A stretch of DNA of 13,041 bases from Bacteroidota bacterium (GTDB lineage: Bacteria > Bacteroidota > Ignavibacteria > Ignavibacteriales > Ignavibacteriaceae): the NCBI GenBank assembly GCA_021790055.1, contig JAJYIL010000026.1, forward strand, positions 1 to 13,041, written 5' to 3'. The translations under genes and the position numbers were made by a program. The notes beneath the pieces were generated by a model. It did not search any database. It was not told the DNA's origin and worked only from the letters and a program-made list of their open reading frames with translations. The stretch's first letter is position 1. Every line of letters begins with the position of its first letter. Of the stretch, positions 6,164 through 13,041 are shown piece by piece.

Positions 6164-6193
6164 GGAAAAGAAATAATTCGGCAAAGTGCCGAA
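6164..6193 (-). terminator. Intrinsic terminator downstream of gnd-zwf
   Basis: TTCGGC (6177-6182) and GCCGAA (6188-6193) form a perfect 6-bp stem with a 5-nt loop. Read on the - strand, the hairpin is followed by TTATTTCTTTTCC (6164-6176), a T-rich tract. It lies about 70 nt beyond the zwf stop. On the + strand it follows the STAS-like gene by about 95 nt but has no T tract, so it is chiefly a - strand terminator. Confidence 0.55.
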
Positions 6194-6264
6194 CGATGCT
6201 TAGCCTTATACGGTTTGCTATTTTGCTTGCTTATTGGTTCCGGCTAATCAGACTTATGCAACAG

Positions 6265-7770
6265 TTATTTTGGCGTCAGCATAATCCAATTATTCCCATC
6301 GCGTGCAATTAAAGCTTCTGAATCTTCAGGACCCCATGTACCGGAAGAATAGTTTGGGAATTCAGGCGAGCTTGAAGACTGCCAGTAATCCAGAATGGGC
6401 ATAATAACTTCCCACGCCGCTTCTACCTGGTCGCCGCGCATAAACAAAGTTGCGTCGCCCAGCATTATGTCGAGCAGCAGTGTTTCATAAGCCTCAGGCG
6501 GGTCAGCCTGGTAGGCATCATCGTAATCGAAAGACATTTCTACCGGGTTTAAAATCATTTTTAGTCCGGGCTTCTTTGCCTGGAAACGAAGTTTAATTCC
6601 CTTATCCGGCTGTATGTTTAAGATAAGCCTGTTAGGATGCCAATTCTCAACCGACTCGGCTGGAAAGGCTCGGTGAGGTACAGGTCTAAACTGTATAGTG
6701 ATTACGGAAATTCTTTCTGTCATCCTCTTACCGGTTCGGAGATAGAACGGAACGTCTTGCCAGCGCCAGTTGTCGATAAAAAATTTCAAAGCAGCAAATG
6801 TTTCCGTAACCGATTTTGTATTTACTCCCGACTCTTCGCGGTAACTGACAACACGTTCGCCTTCAATCCAGCCTTTACCGTATTGACCTCTTACGGCAAA
6901 TGAATGAACTTCTTCCGGCTTATATTTTCTTATTGCTCTCAGAACATCAACTTTTTTATTTCGGACCTCGTCTGCATTAAATGATACCGGCGGTTCCATT
7001 GCGGTAATGCAGAGAAGCTGAAGAAGATGGTTTTGAATCATGTCTCTCAAAGCGCCGGCATTATCATAGTAGCCTCCGCGGTGCTCTACGCCTACCTGCT
7101 CGGCAACCGTAATTTGAACATGATCAATATAGTTTCTATTCCATATCGGCTCGAACAAAGCATTTGCAAACCTAAAGGCGAGCATATTCTGCACGGTTTC
7201 TTTTCCAAGATAATGATCGATGCGGTAAACCTGGTGCTCATCAAAGATGCTGCAGATTATTCTATTTAAGCTTCTTGCGCTGTTAAGATCATGCCCGAAC
7301 GGCTTCTCTACTACGATGCGGGCATGTTCTTTATCGCATGCTATGTTTGATTTGCCAAGCTGCTCTGCAATCGCTTCAATAAATTTCGGAGGAATTGCCA
7401 TATAAAAAATCCTGTTGGATTTTCCTTTCCATTTTTCCTCAATTTCCTCGATGCGCTGTGCGAGCTTGTTAAAGGTTTCCTGGTTTGTAAAGTTGGCTTT
7501 CTGATAGCTTAGCATAGCCGAAAATTTATCCCAGTCCTCCTGCTTTGCCTTACCGGAACGCGAGAACTGGTTTATTCCGTCAAGCAGGCGGGTTCTGAAA
7601 TCATCATCAGGCATATCTTTAATATCCAACCCGATAACGCTGAAATTATCCGGCAGCCAGCCGTCAAGAAACAAATTGTAAAATGCAGGAGAAATTTTCC
7701 GCCACGTTAAATCCCCGCCTGCGCCAAAAATAATTATAATTGTATTATCAGGTTTTCTAGCTGATTGCAT
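6265..7770 (-). CDS. zwf: Glucose-6-phosphate 1-dehydrogenase
   Basis: 501 residues, the normal bacterial length. Oxidises glucose 6-phosphate to 6-phosphoglucono-delta-lactone with NADP(+) reduction, the entry step of the oxidative pentose phosphate pathway; cytoplasmic. The N-terminal nucleotide-binding loop is FGAGGDLTWRKISPAF (15-30). EKPFGHDL is at about 155-162, the active-site signature RIDHYLGKE at 183-191 (phosphate-binding His186), and the catalytic-base region DNAGALRDMIQNH ends at His248. The 62-residue spacing between these histidines matches characterised enzymes. The C-terminal domain is complete. The loop GAGGDL replaces the usual GASGDL, a conservative change. The start is fixed by AAGGAG 5 nt upstream, which overlaps the stop of gnd, so the two genes are in one operon and likely coupled. 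No lactonase gene (pgl) follows before the terminator. Confidence 0.97.
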   Translation of the reverse strand: MQSARKPDNTIIIIFGAGGDLTWRKISPAFYNLFLDGWLPDNFSVIGLDIKDMPDDDFRTRLLDGINQFSRSGKAKQEDWDKFSAMLSYQKANFTNQETFNKLAQRIEEIEEKWKGKSNRIFYMAIPPKFIEAIAEQLGKSNIACDKEHARIVVEKPFGHDLNSARSLNRIICSIFDEHQVYRIDHYLGKETVQNMLAFRFANALFEPIWNRNYIDHVQITVAEQVGVEHRGGYYDNAGALRDMIQNHLLQLLCITAMEPPVSFNADEVRNKKVDVLRAIRKYKPEEVHSFAVRGQYGKGWIEGERVVSYREESGVNTKSVTETFAALKFFIDNWRWQDVPFYLRTGKRMTERISVITIQFRPVPHRAFPAESVENWHPNRLILNIQPDKGIKLRFQAKKPGLKMILNPVEMSFDYDDAYQADPPEAYETLLLDIMLGDATLFMRGDQVEAAWEVIMPILDYWQSSSSPEFPNYSSGTWGPEDSEALIARDGNNWIMLTPK

Positions 7771-7775
7771 TTCAT

Positions 7776-7781
7776 CTCCTT
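7776..7781 (-). promoter_or_regulatory. Ribosome binding site of zwf overlapping the gnd stop
   Basis: AAGGAG on the - strand lies 5 nt before the zwf ATG and shares bases with the gnd TAA (7780-7782). Ribosomes finishing gnd would expose or reload at this site, which indicates translational coupling of the two dehydrogenases. Confidence 0.7.
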
Positions 7782-9195
7782 AAACATGATTCCATTGTGT
7801 ATGGAAAATTCCTCTCTCATCAATTCTTTCATAAGTATGAGCGCCAAAGTAATCTCGCTGCGCCTGTACTAGATTAGCAGGCAGCCATCCGCTCCGATAT
7901 GAATCAAAATATGCAATTGAAGCAGAGAACCCCGGTACCGGGATGCCGCACTCAATTGCAGTCTTTATTACGGCTCTTACATCTTCCTGCCTGTTTAAAA
8001 TTTGTCTTGATAATGCATGATCGATAAGAAGATTCGGCAGTTCGGAATTCTTTTCGTATGCAGTGCGGATATCTTCTAACAATGCTGCCCGGATGATGCA
8101 CCCGCCTCGCCAGATTTTTGCTACATCTTTAAGATTGATCCCGTAGTTATATTCTTTGGAGGCGCTCTTAAGCATTGCCATTCCCTGAGCATAAGTAGTT
8201 ACCATAGCGAAATAAAGTGCGCTCTCAAGTTGATGAATAAACGGTTGGTTATCTTCTTCGATCTTGGTATCAGGTCCATATAAGATTTCAGATGCTTTTT
8301 CGCGCTCGGATTTATAAGCCGACATATCCCGCATTGATACTGCCGCATCAATTGTAGGAACCGGTACTTGTATTTCCATCGCATCTTCCGAAGTCCATTT
8401 GCCGGTACCTTTTTGCTTAGCTTCATCAAGAATTTTATCAATCAGACCATCGCCGCTTTCATCATCTTTTTTTGCAAAGATGTCTGCCGTAATTTCAATT
8501 AAAAAAGATTGAAGCTCTTTTTGATTCCAATTAGAATAAACATTATGAAGCTGCTCATTGGTAAATCCAAATCCGCGTTTCAGTAGATCGTATGATTCCG
8601 ATATTAACTGCATCAGCCCGTATTCAATTCCATTGTGAACCATCTTAACGTAATGACCTGCGGATCCGGGACCGAGGTAAGTTACACAGTTCTCGTTATT
8701 ATATTTTGCGGATGAAGCTTCTAAAATTGGTCTTATGAGTTCATAAGCTTCTTTACGACCGCCGAGCCTCATACTCGTACCAAATCGAGCCCCGCTTTCG
8801 CCGCCGGAAATTCCAACTCCTAAAAAATGAATTCCCTTCGCTTCTAATTCTTTGAAGCGTTTGTTGGTATCAGTAAAGTGAGAGTTGCCGCCGTCAATAA
8901 TCATATCGCCCGGATCTAAGTAGGGAAGCACTTCTTCAATTACCGCATCAACCGGGGCGCCCGCAGGAACAAGCATCATAATCCTTCGCGGCTTTTTTAA
9001 TATCTTAATGAATTCGTTAAGTGAGCCAGCCCCAAACGCCTGTCTGTTCTCGGCAGCTTTGTTCAATGCATCTACTTTGGATTTGTCTTTGTCGAAACCA
9101 GCAGCGGAAAAGCCGTGATCGGTAAAATTCAATACCATGTTTATCCCCATTACACCTAAACCTATCATGCCTATTTCGCATTCAACATTCTTCAT
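7780..9195 (-). CDS. gnd: 6-phosphogluconate dehydrogenase, decarboxylating
   Basis: 471 residues from the ATG at 9195. Converts 6-phosphogluconate to ribulose 5-phosphate and CO2 with NADP(+) reduction, the third step of the oxidative pentose phosphate pathway. The Rossmann fingerprint GLGVMG is at 12-17. IDGGNSHFTDTNKR lies at about 100-113. The substrate loop GVGISGGESGARFG is near 127-140. The catalytic lysine segment HYVKMVHNGIEYG has Lys at about 184. The family signature KGTGKWT followed by SEDAMEIQVPVPTID is present, and the C-terminal tail is complete. I chose 9195 because GGAG (9202-9205) lies 6 nt upstream. Upstream in-frame ATG 9207 and TTG 9222 (480 residues) lack an SD, and 9195 gives the usual length. 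It is 9 nt from zwf and 96 nt downstream of the HAD gene. Confidence 0.95.
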   Translation of the reverse strand: MKNVECEIGMIGLGVMGINMVLNFTDHGFSAAGFDKDKSKVDALNKAAENRQAFGAGSLNEFIKILKKPRRIMMLVPAGAPVDAVIEEVLPYLDPGDMIIDGGNSHFTDTNKRFKELEAKGIHFLGVGISGGESGARFGTSMRLGGRKEAYELIRPILEASSAKYNNENCVTYLGPGSAGHYVKMVHNGIEYGLMQLISESYDLLKRGFGFTNEQLHNVYSNWNQKELQSFLIEITADIFAKKDDESGDGLIDKILDEAKQKGTGKWTSEDAMEIQVPVPTIDAAVSMRDMSAYKSEREKASEILYGPDTKIEEDNQPFIHQLESALYFAMVTTYAQGMAMLKSASKEYNYGINLKDVAKIWRGGCIIRAALLEDIRTAYEKNSELPNLLIDHALSRQILNRQEDVRAVIKTAIECGIPVPGFSASIAYFDSYRSGWLPANLVQAQRDYFGAHTYERIDERGIFHTQWNHV

Positions 9196-9291
9196 TTTTA
9201 ACTCCATAATTTTTAATTTCAATTCTCATAGAACTGTTCACCAGGATGAATTATTCAGAACTATTTTTTAAAAGGTTTGCTAAGTGGAAGT

Positions 9292-9909
9292 TCAACTCAA
9301 ACCAAAGACTGCAAGCTTTTCTTTTGTGCTTGCAAAGCTTGTATGATGAACTCCTTTAATTCCAACTGTGCCGGCAACCTCAACAAACATGCGGCGATCA
9401 TCTATATAAACGACTTTTTCAGGTGAAGTTTGTGAAACATCAAGAGCAATTTTGAAAATGTCTATATCCGGTTTTCTGAAATGGACAAAGCTTGATGCAA
9501 CGAATGAGTCAAATAACTCATAAAGCTTAAACTTATTTATCCGGTGCTCGGTAAGCTCGCGTCCTTCATTGCTTACGGCGGTTACTTTTAGATTAAATGT
9601 CGATTTTAATTTTTTGATGTAATCAATCATATCCGGAAGCTGTTGGGAATGTGCAAACATAAATTCCTTAAAATCTTTTTTTGTGAAGCTGCGCTTTTCA
9701 TAAAAGATTACGCGGTTCAAATATTCATCAAGGCTAATCTTGCCGACTTCGTAAGTATCAAAAGTAAGATGATGCCGCTCGTTTATTTCTTCGCCGTCAA
9801 GGTTAAATTCTTTTATTGATTTAATCCTTGCCTGCCTGTCCCAACCGTTTGTCAGCAGGACTCCGCCGATATCTAAAAACAGTGTCGTAATATTTCCATT
9901 CTTTGCCAT
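9292..9909 (-). CDS. HAD-superfamily hydrolase, subfamily IA (YihX-like)
   Basis: 205 residues. Haloacid-dehalogenase-type hydrolases mostly remove phosphate from small metabolites. Motif I is FLDIGGVLLT (nucleophile Asp13). Motif II is VSNEG with Ser113, motif III the lysine in HFRKPDIDIF (Lys146), and motif IV YIDDRRMF (Asp170-171). A helical cap lies between about 20 and 95, as in subfamily IA. Motif I has D-x-G instead of the canonical D-x-D. E. coli YihX, a glucose-1-phosphate phosphatase, also has D-L-G at this place, so this need not mean loss of activity. The start ATG at 9909 has GAGG about 12 nt upstream, a long spacing. It precedes gnd-zwf by 96 nt on the same strand, so a sugar-phosphate substrate is reasonable but inferred. 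The true substrate is unknown. Confidence 0.88.
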   Translation of the reverse strand: MAKNGNITTLFLDIGGVLLTNGWDRQARIKSIKEFNLDGEEINERHHLTFDTYEVGKISLDEYLNRVIFYEKRSFTKKDFKEFMFAHSQQLPDMIDYIKKLKSTFNLKVTAVSNEGRELTEHRINKFKLYELFDSFVASSFVHFRKPDIDIFKIALDVSQTSPEKVVYIDDRRMFVEVAGTVGIKGVHHTSFASTKEKLAVFGLS

Positions 9910-10073
9910 ATAAATTTCTTACCTCACTGTTAAATCTAAATAATTATGAGGGCGAACGAAGAATTTGCAAATTAGACTCATTAACTTAAAATTTTATTCG
10001 TAAATATTTGACGAGTGCATCACAGAAATGAATTATAAAATTTTAAAACTAAGAACCGAGTTGAATGATAAGG

Positions 10074-10152
10074 TTAAAAAGATCGGTTTAATACCGAAAG
10101 TCATTCACAATCACATTGATTGACATTCAATTACTGTTAAACAATGAATGAC
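10074..10152 (-). ncRNA. Candidate structured leader or small RNA ending in a terminator-like hairpin
   Basis: On the - strand GTCATTCA (10145-10152) can pair with TGAATGAC (10100-10107), eight perfect base pairs. Inside the loop CAATCA pairs with TGATTG (10108-10122) around a 3-nt loop. Directly after comes TCGGT-ATTAA-ACCGA (10083-10097) followed by TCTTTTTAACC, a hairpin plus T run like an intrinsic terminator. A TACAAT hexamer (10179-10184, - strand) about 27 nt upstream could be a -10 element, but I see no good -35. The HAD start is 165 nt further on, so this could be an attenuator leader or an independent small RNA. The structure was read by eye and no known RNA family was recognised. 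Confidence 0.3.
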
Positions 10153-10190
10153 GCAAAGCAAATGACTACGAATGCCAAATTGTAGTAAAA

Positions 10191-10237
10191 GTAAAAAGTA
10201 TATAAGTGGAAAAGTTTTCCGCCTATATACTTTTTAC
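10191..10237 (-). terminator. Strong intrinsic terminator of the UPF0182 gene
   Basis: A perfect 14-bp stem, GTAAAAAGTATATA (10191-10204) with its complement (10224-10237), is capped after one mismatch by a second stem GGAAAA/TTTTCC (with a flanking G-C pair). This makes one nearly continuous 47-nt hairpin. Read on the - strand it ends in TTTTTAC and TTTTAC. It starts 8 nt beyond the UPF0182 stop, the expected place. Confidence 0.8.
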
Positions 10238-10244
10238 CTTAAAC

Positions 10245-13041
10245 TTATTTATTACTTCCGTTTGTCCTTTGGTTGTAAAGAGATTGCAGCGATTGCTGAA
10301 GCTTCTCAAGCTCCTTTGCCGCATCAGAAAATCTCTTGTCGCCCAAATATTTTAAATAATTGTTGAACGCATCATTGGCATTCCTGATTTGATCCTGCAT
10401 TGAAGTTTTAACAGTTCCATTTGCAGGTTGCCTTACATTTTCCTGCGGCATAATACCTTGCTGAGAAAAGTTCTGGCTTGACGGCGCCTTAGAAAATAAA
10501 CCCGCAAGTGCATCGTTAAAGTTTTTTGCATAGCTCATATTATCTCCGTGCATTACCACTACAAGCCGCATTTCCGGATACGCCGCCGTTTCTGCCTGCA
10601 AATAAATCGGTTCAACATAAAAGAGAGTATTATTTACGGGAATAGCAAGAACGTTTCCTCTAATAACATTCGAGCCGCGCTGGTTCCATAAGCTTAGCTG
10701 ACCTGAAAGGAAACTGTCTTGATCAATTTTCGTTTCTACCTGCTGCGGTCCTATAACTGTTTTATCCTTTGGAAATTGATATGCCAGTATCCTACCATAA
10801 TCATCCGGGTCGCACATTGCTGCCATCCAGCCGTTAAGAACCTGCCTGTTCTTGGGAGTAAACGGAAGCATCAATACAAACTGCTGCTTTTTGCTATCAG
10901 GGAGCTGCCACATAACATAATACGGTTCTACCGGTTGAGTATGATTATAATATTGTTCCGTCGCTCTAACCCAAAGATCTTCCTGGTTATAAAAAACGGT
11001 CGGGTCGGTCATGTGGTATTTTTCAAAAACGGTTCCCTGGATAAGAAGCAGATCGGTTGGGTACCGGATATGTGCAAGTAAAGATTTCGGCATATCGTCT
11101 TTGGTTTTGAATAACCCGGGAAATATTTTATCCCAAACCCGGATAATCGGATCCTTCTTATCCATTATATAAAAATTAACTGAGCCGTTGAATGCATTAA
11201 CTGTAACCTTAACGGAGTTACGGATATAATTTATATCGTTCTCCTCCGGAAGCGGCTGGCTGTAAGGATAATAACTCGAAGTAGTATATGCATCTATCAT
11301 CCAGTAGAGCTTTCCGTCGGCAAGAACGATGTATGGATCCTTATCAAACTTTAGGAACGGCGCAAGTAGCTTAACACGTTCTTCAATTTGTCTGTGGAAC
11401 ATGATGCGGCTGCTGTCTGTAGGGTAATCTGAAAACAAAAAGTTTGTTCCGTCAAACTTCCAACCAAATAAAAACTTCCGCCAGAAATTAGAGATGCGGA
11501 CGCCGCCTTTGCCGGTATATCTTGTATAAACATTATCTTCACCGCTCGGATAGTCAAACTCTTTTTGCTTTGAATTAACAACAACCGGGGTATTTGTCAG
11601 CTCACCGAAATAAATTTGCGGCTGCTTAACAGTTAATGATGAATCTTCACTGACAGGCGGGATATCTTTTATTAAAAGATGGGGCAAGCCCTGCGGAGTA
11701 AATTCATTTACCTCTGCCATTGTTATTCCGAAGCCGTGAGTATATTGGAAGCGCTTATTCACAAACGTTTGGCTTTGTATCGGCAAATTATCTATATTCA
11801 TCTCGCGTGCGGAAACCATTACCTGCCTGTATTTACCATTAACATAATAACGGTCTATATCTACATCGGAAAATTCATAGTAGAGGCGGAATGCCTGGAA
11901 TTGTTTGTATACAGCTTGGAGTGCTCTCCAATCCCAAAGGCGTATATTTTCGAAAATGCCCGGATAGTTATTCACAACATCAGGAGTAAGAGTCCCGTTC
12001 ATCGGGTATTGCTTTTCTTTAATCCTGTTTAAATCAAATCCGTACCGCGTGAACTTTATATTGTTTGCTATATAAGGTCTTTCAAAAGTAATTTGGTTCG
12101 GCTGTACGACGAGCCATTCAAATATTCCGGGAACAACAGTAAAAGCAAGCAGCCAGATTACAATTATCGTAATACCTGCACCCGCTAAAACCATAATGTG
12201 TGAACGCTCTGGAAGAATATGAAATTTCATATAAAAGAAATTTTGAAACTTCTTTCTGAGGGCGGGAACAACCAATGAAAGCCCTATAATAACCATTAAA
12301 ATAATTACTACCGTGTATGCCGGCAGCATTATGTTTACGTCAGTCCAGCTTGGACCGGCAGCAACACCGGTAGTAGAATACATTAGATGATAGCGGTCTA
12401 AAAACCTTTGCGCCGCAAGTATAATGATAAAGACAGCGCTGTTTAAGTATAATGGAAAGTAAAATTTGTCGGTTCTAATTTCTCCCGGGGTGGGGTAGTA
12501 AAGCACCAGGTTATCTCCGGTAAATCTAAAGAGCGAAGAAAATACTGAGCCCACCAAAGCAACAAGCGAAATAAGAATTAAAAGCACATAAACATTGTCA
12601 AGGAAAGGTAAAGTGAAAAGATAAAATCCGACATCCTTGCCGAGTATCGGGTCTGTTAAACCGGTATTAACTCTATCCCAAAACTTTAGGATTACATCCC
12701 AGTTGGAAATTCCCCATACTCCTCCAATAATTATTGAAAGAATTTTTGAACCGCCGAGAATTATTTTATGTTCCTTCGGAATTGAAAAAGTTAAAAGATA
12801 AATTAGAATAAATCCGATTACTGCGCCGGCTATCCCAAAGCCACCGTTGGAATAAACGATAGTCCAAAACCGGTTTCCGTAGCCGAGGTTTTCAAACCAG
12901 AGAGCCTCTCCCCAAAAACTCATGAACCAGAAGAAGAATAAAGTCAGGACAGCAATAGCCAGTCCCAAATAAATTTTTGCTGTCTGTCTTTTCTGTGCGC
13001 CGGTAATAAAAAGGAAAGCGGCAATTCCGAGAAGCCCGAAT
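10245..13041 (-). CDS. UPF0182 family large membrane protein (5' end outside window)
   Basis: 931 residues are visible and the frame stays open to the window edge, so the N-terminus is missing. A TTG at 12968 is internal: the residues before it (FGLLGIAAFLFITGAQKRQT, then AKIY) continue the membrane domain. The N-terminal third contains about seven to eight hydrophobic segments, including the family hallmark WFENLGYGNRFW. It is followed by a large predicted extracytoplasmic domain of about 500 residues (for example GFGITMAEVNEFTPQGLPHL, YPSGEDNVYTRY). The C-terminal tail is polar, low complexity, then a coiled-coil-like helix (FSDAAKELEKLQQSLQSLYN), also typical of UPF0182. Family members are 900-1000 residues, so little is lost. 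No biochemical function is established for the family. It is the only gene before a strong terminator. Confidence 0.92.
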   Translation of the reverse strand, partial: FGLLGIAAFLFITGAQKRQTAKIYLGLAIAVLTLFFFWFMSFWGEALWFENLGYGNRFWTIVYSNGGFGIAGAVIGFILIYLLTFSIPKEHKIILGGSKILSIIIGGVWGISNWDVILKFWDRVNTGLTDPILGKDVGFYLFTLPFLDNVYVLLILISLVALVGSVFSSLFRFTGDNLVLYYPTPGEIRTDKFYFPLYLNSAVFIIILAAQRFLDRYHLMYSTTGVAAGPSWTDVNIMLPAYTVVIILMVIIGLSLVVPALRKKFQNFFYMKFHILPERSHIMVLAGAGITIIVIWLLAFTVVPGIFEWLVVQPNQITFERPYIANNIKFTRYGFDLNRIKEKQYPMNGTLTPDVVNNYPGIFENIRLWDWRALQAVYKQFQAFRLYYEFSDVDIDRYYVNGKYRQVMVSAREMNIDNLPIQSQTFVNKRFQYTHGFGITMAEVNEFTPQGLPHLLIKDIPPVSEDSSLTVKQPQIYFGELTNTPVVVNSKQKEFDYPSGEDNVYTRYTGKGGVRISNFWRKFLFGWKFDGTNFLFSDYPTDSSRIMFHRQIEERVKLLAPFLKFDKDPYIVLADGKLYWMIDAYTTSSYYPYSQPLPEENDINYIRNSVKVTVNAFNGSVNFYIMDKKDPIIRVWDKIFPGLFKTKDDMPKSLLAHIRYPTDLLLIQGTVFEKYHMTDPTVFYNQEDLWVRATEQYYNHTQPVEPYYVMWQLPDSKKQQFVLMLPFTPKNRQVLNGWMAAMCDPDDYGRILAYQFPKDKTVIGPQQVETKIDQDSFLSGQLSLWNQRGSNVIRGNVLAIPVNNTLFYVEPIYLQAETAAYPEMRLVVVMHGDNMSYAKNFNDALAGLFSKAPSSQNFSQQGIMPQENVRQPANGTVKTSMQDQIRNANDAFNNYLKYLGDKRFSDAAKELEKLQQSLQSLYNQRTNGSNK

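Larger units (their letters stand above)
9910..10244. other. Intergenic region upstream of HAD-gnd-zwf
   Basis: This 335-nt gap holds, in - strand order, the UPF0182 terminator, a TACAAT hexamer, a nested hairpin region ending in a terminator-like stem, and a 12-bp perfect palindrome AATTTGCAAATT (9962-9973) within 65 nt of the HAD start. That palindrome could be an operator. No protein-coding frame here has support. Confidence 0.5.

Noticed and set aside
6637..6903. Open frames antisense to zwf and other genes (for example 6637-6903, 7027-7269, 10719-11081, 11679-12032)
   Set aside because: They lie wholly inside strongly supported genes on the other strand and show no domain or SD. They are shadows of the real coding frames.
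7780..9222. Longer gnd starting at TTG 9222 or ATG 9207
   Set aside because: Neither has an SD, whereas GGAG sits 6 nt before the ATG at 9195, and that start gives the normal enzyme length.
10120..10125. TTGACA hexamer on the + strand as a -35 promoter element
   Set aside because: No matching -10 hexamer at 16-18 nt and no + strand gene downstream. It lies in the loop of the nested hairpin region.
10245..12968. Complete UPF0182 gene starting at the TTG at 12968
   Set aside because: The frame stays open upstream to the window edge and encodes another hydrophobic segment of the same membrane domain, so the true start lies outside.

Overview
The window looks like a chromosomal, mostly housekeeping region of a low-GC (about 40% by eye) Gram-negative bacterium. 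An ECF sigma factor followed by DUF4252 proteins, exported proteins ending their signal peptides near an Ala-Gln, and a large UPF0182 membrane protein together suggest the Bacteroidota/Ignavibacteriota (FCB) side of the tree. This placement is inferred from gene content only. I see no transposase, phage gene, CRISPR array, tRNA or rRNA.

Left part, + strand (1-2018): a tightly packed cassette. It holds the 3' part of an ECF sigma factor, an overlapping single-pass membrane protein in the position of an anti-sigma factor, and two exported DUF4252 proteins in tandem. The first DUF4252 gene carries one in-frame TAG (1102-1104) with the rest of the reading frame intact. The second is an intact predicted lipoprotein. 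An imperfect palindrome of about 95 nt follows (2024-2118) and separates this cassette from a convergent gene.

Middle (2137-6080): on the - strand are an exported protein built from two similar beta-rich domains and, just upstream, a 37-codon membrane micro-ORF (2889-3002). An exported PEBP/YbhB-like protein lies on the + strand. A stand-alone CBS-pair protein and a SpoIVFB-type site-2 protease with its own CBS pair lie on the - strand, with a hairpin between them. Divergent from the protease is a small STAS/SpoIIAA-like protein. The divergent promoter region between them contains a 10-bp direct repeat spaced 31 bp.

Right part, - strand (6265-13041): HAD phosphatase, gnd and zwf lie in that transcriptional order. 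gnd and zwf are 9 nt apart, and together they encode both dehydrogenases of the oxidative pentose phosphate pathway; no 6-phosphogluconolactonase gene is in view. The 335-nt gap upstream of the HAD gene holds a very strong hairpin terminator for the UPF0182 gene. It also holds a nested structure ending in a terminator-like hairpin, which could be a leader RNA or small RNA. The last gene is a UPF0182 membrane protein whose 5' end lies beyond the window.

Most of this is recognisable biology. The items most worth a second look are the interrupted DUF4252 gene in its sigma/anti-sigma setting, the structured region upstream of HAD-gnd-zwf, the long palindrome, and the small membrane ORF.
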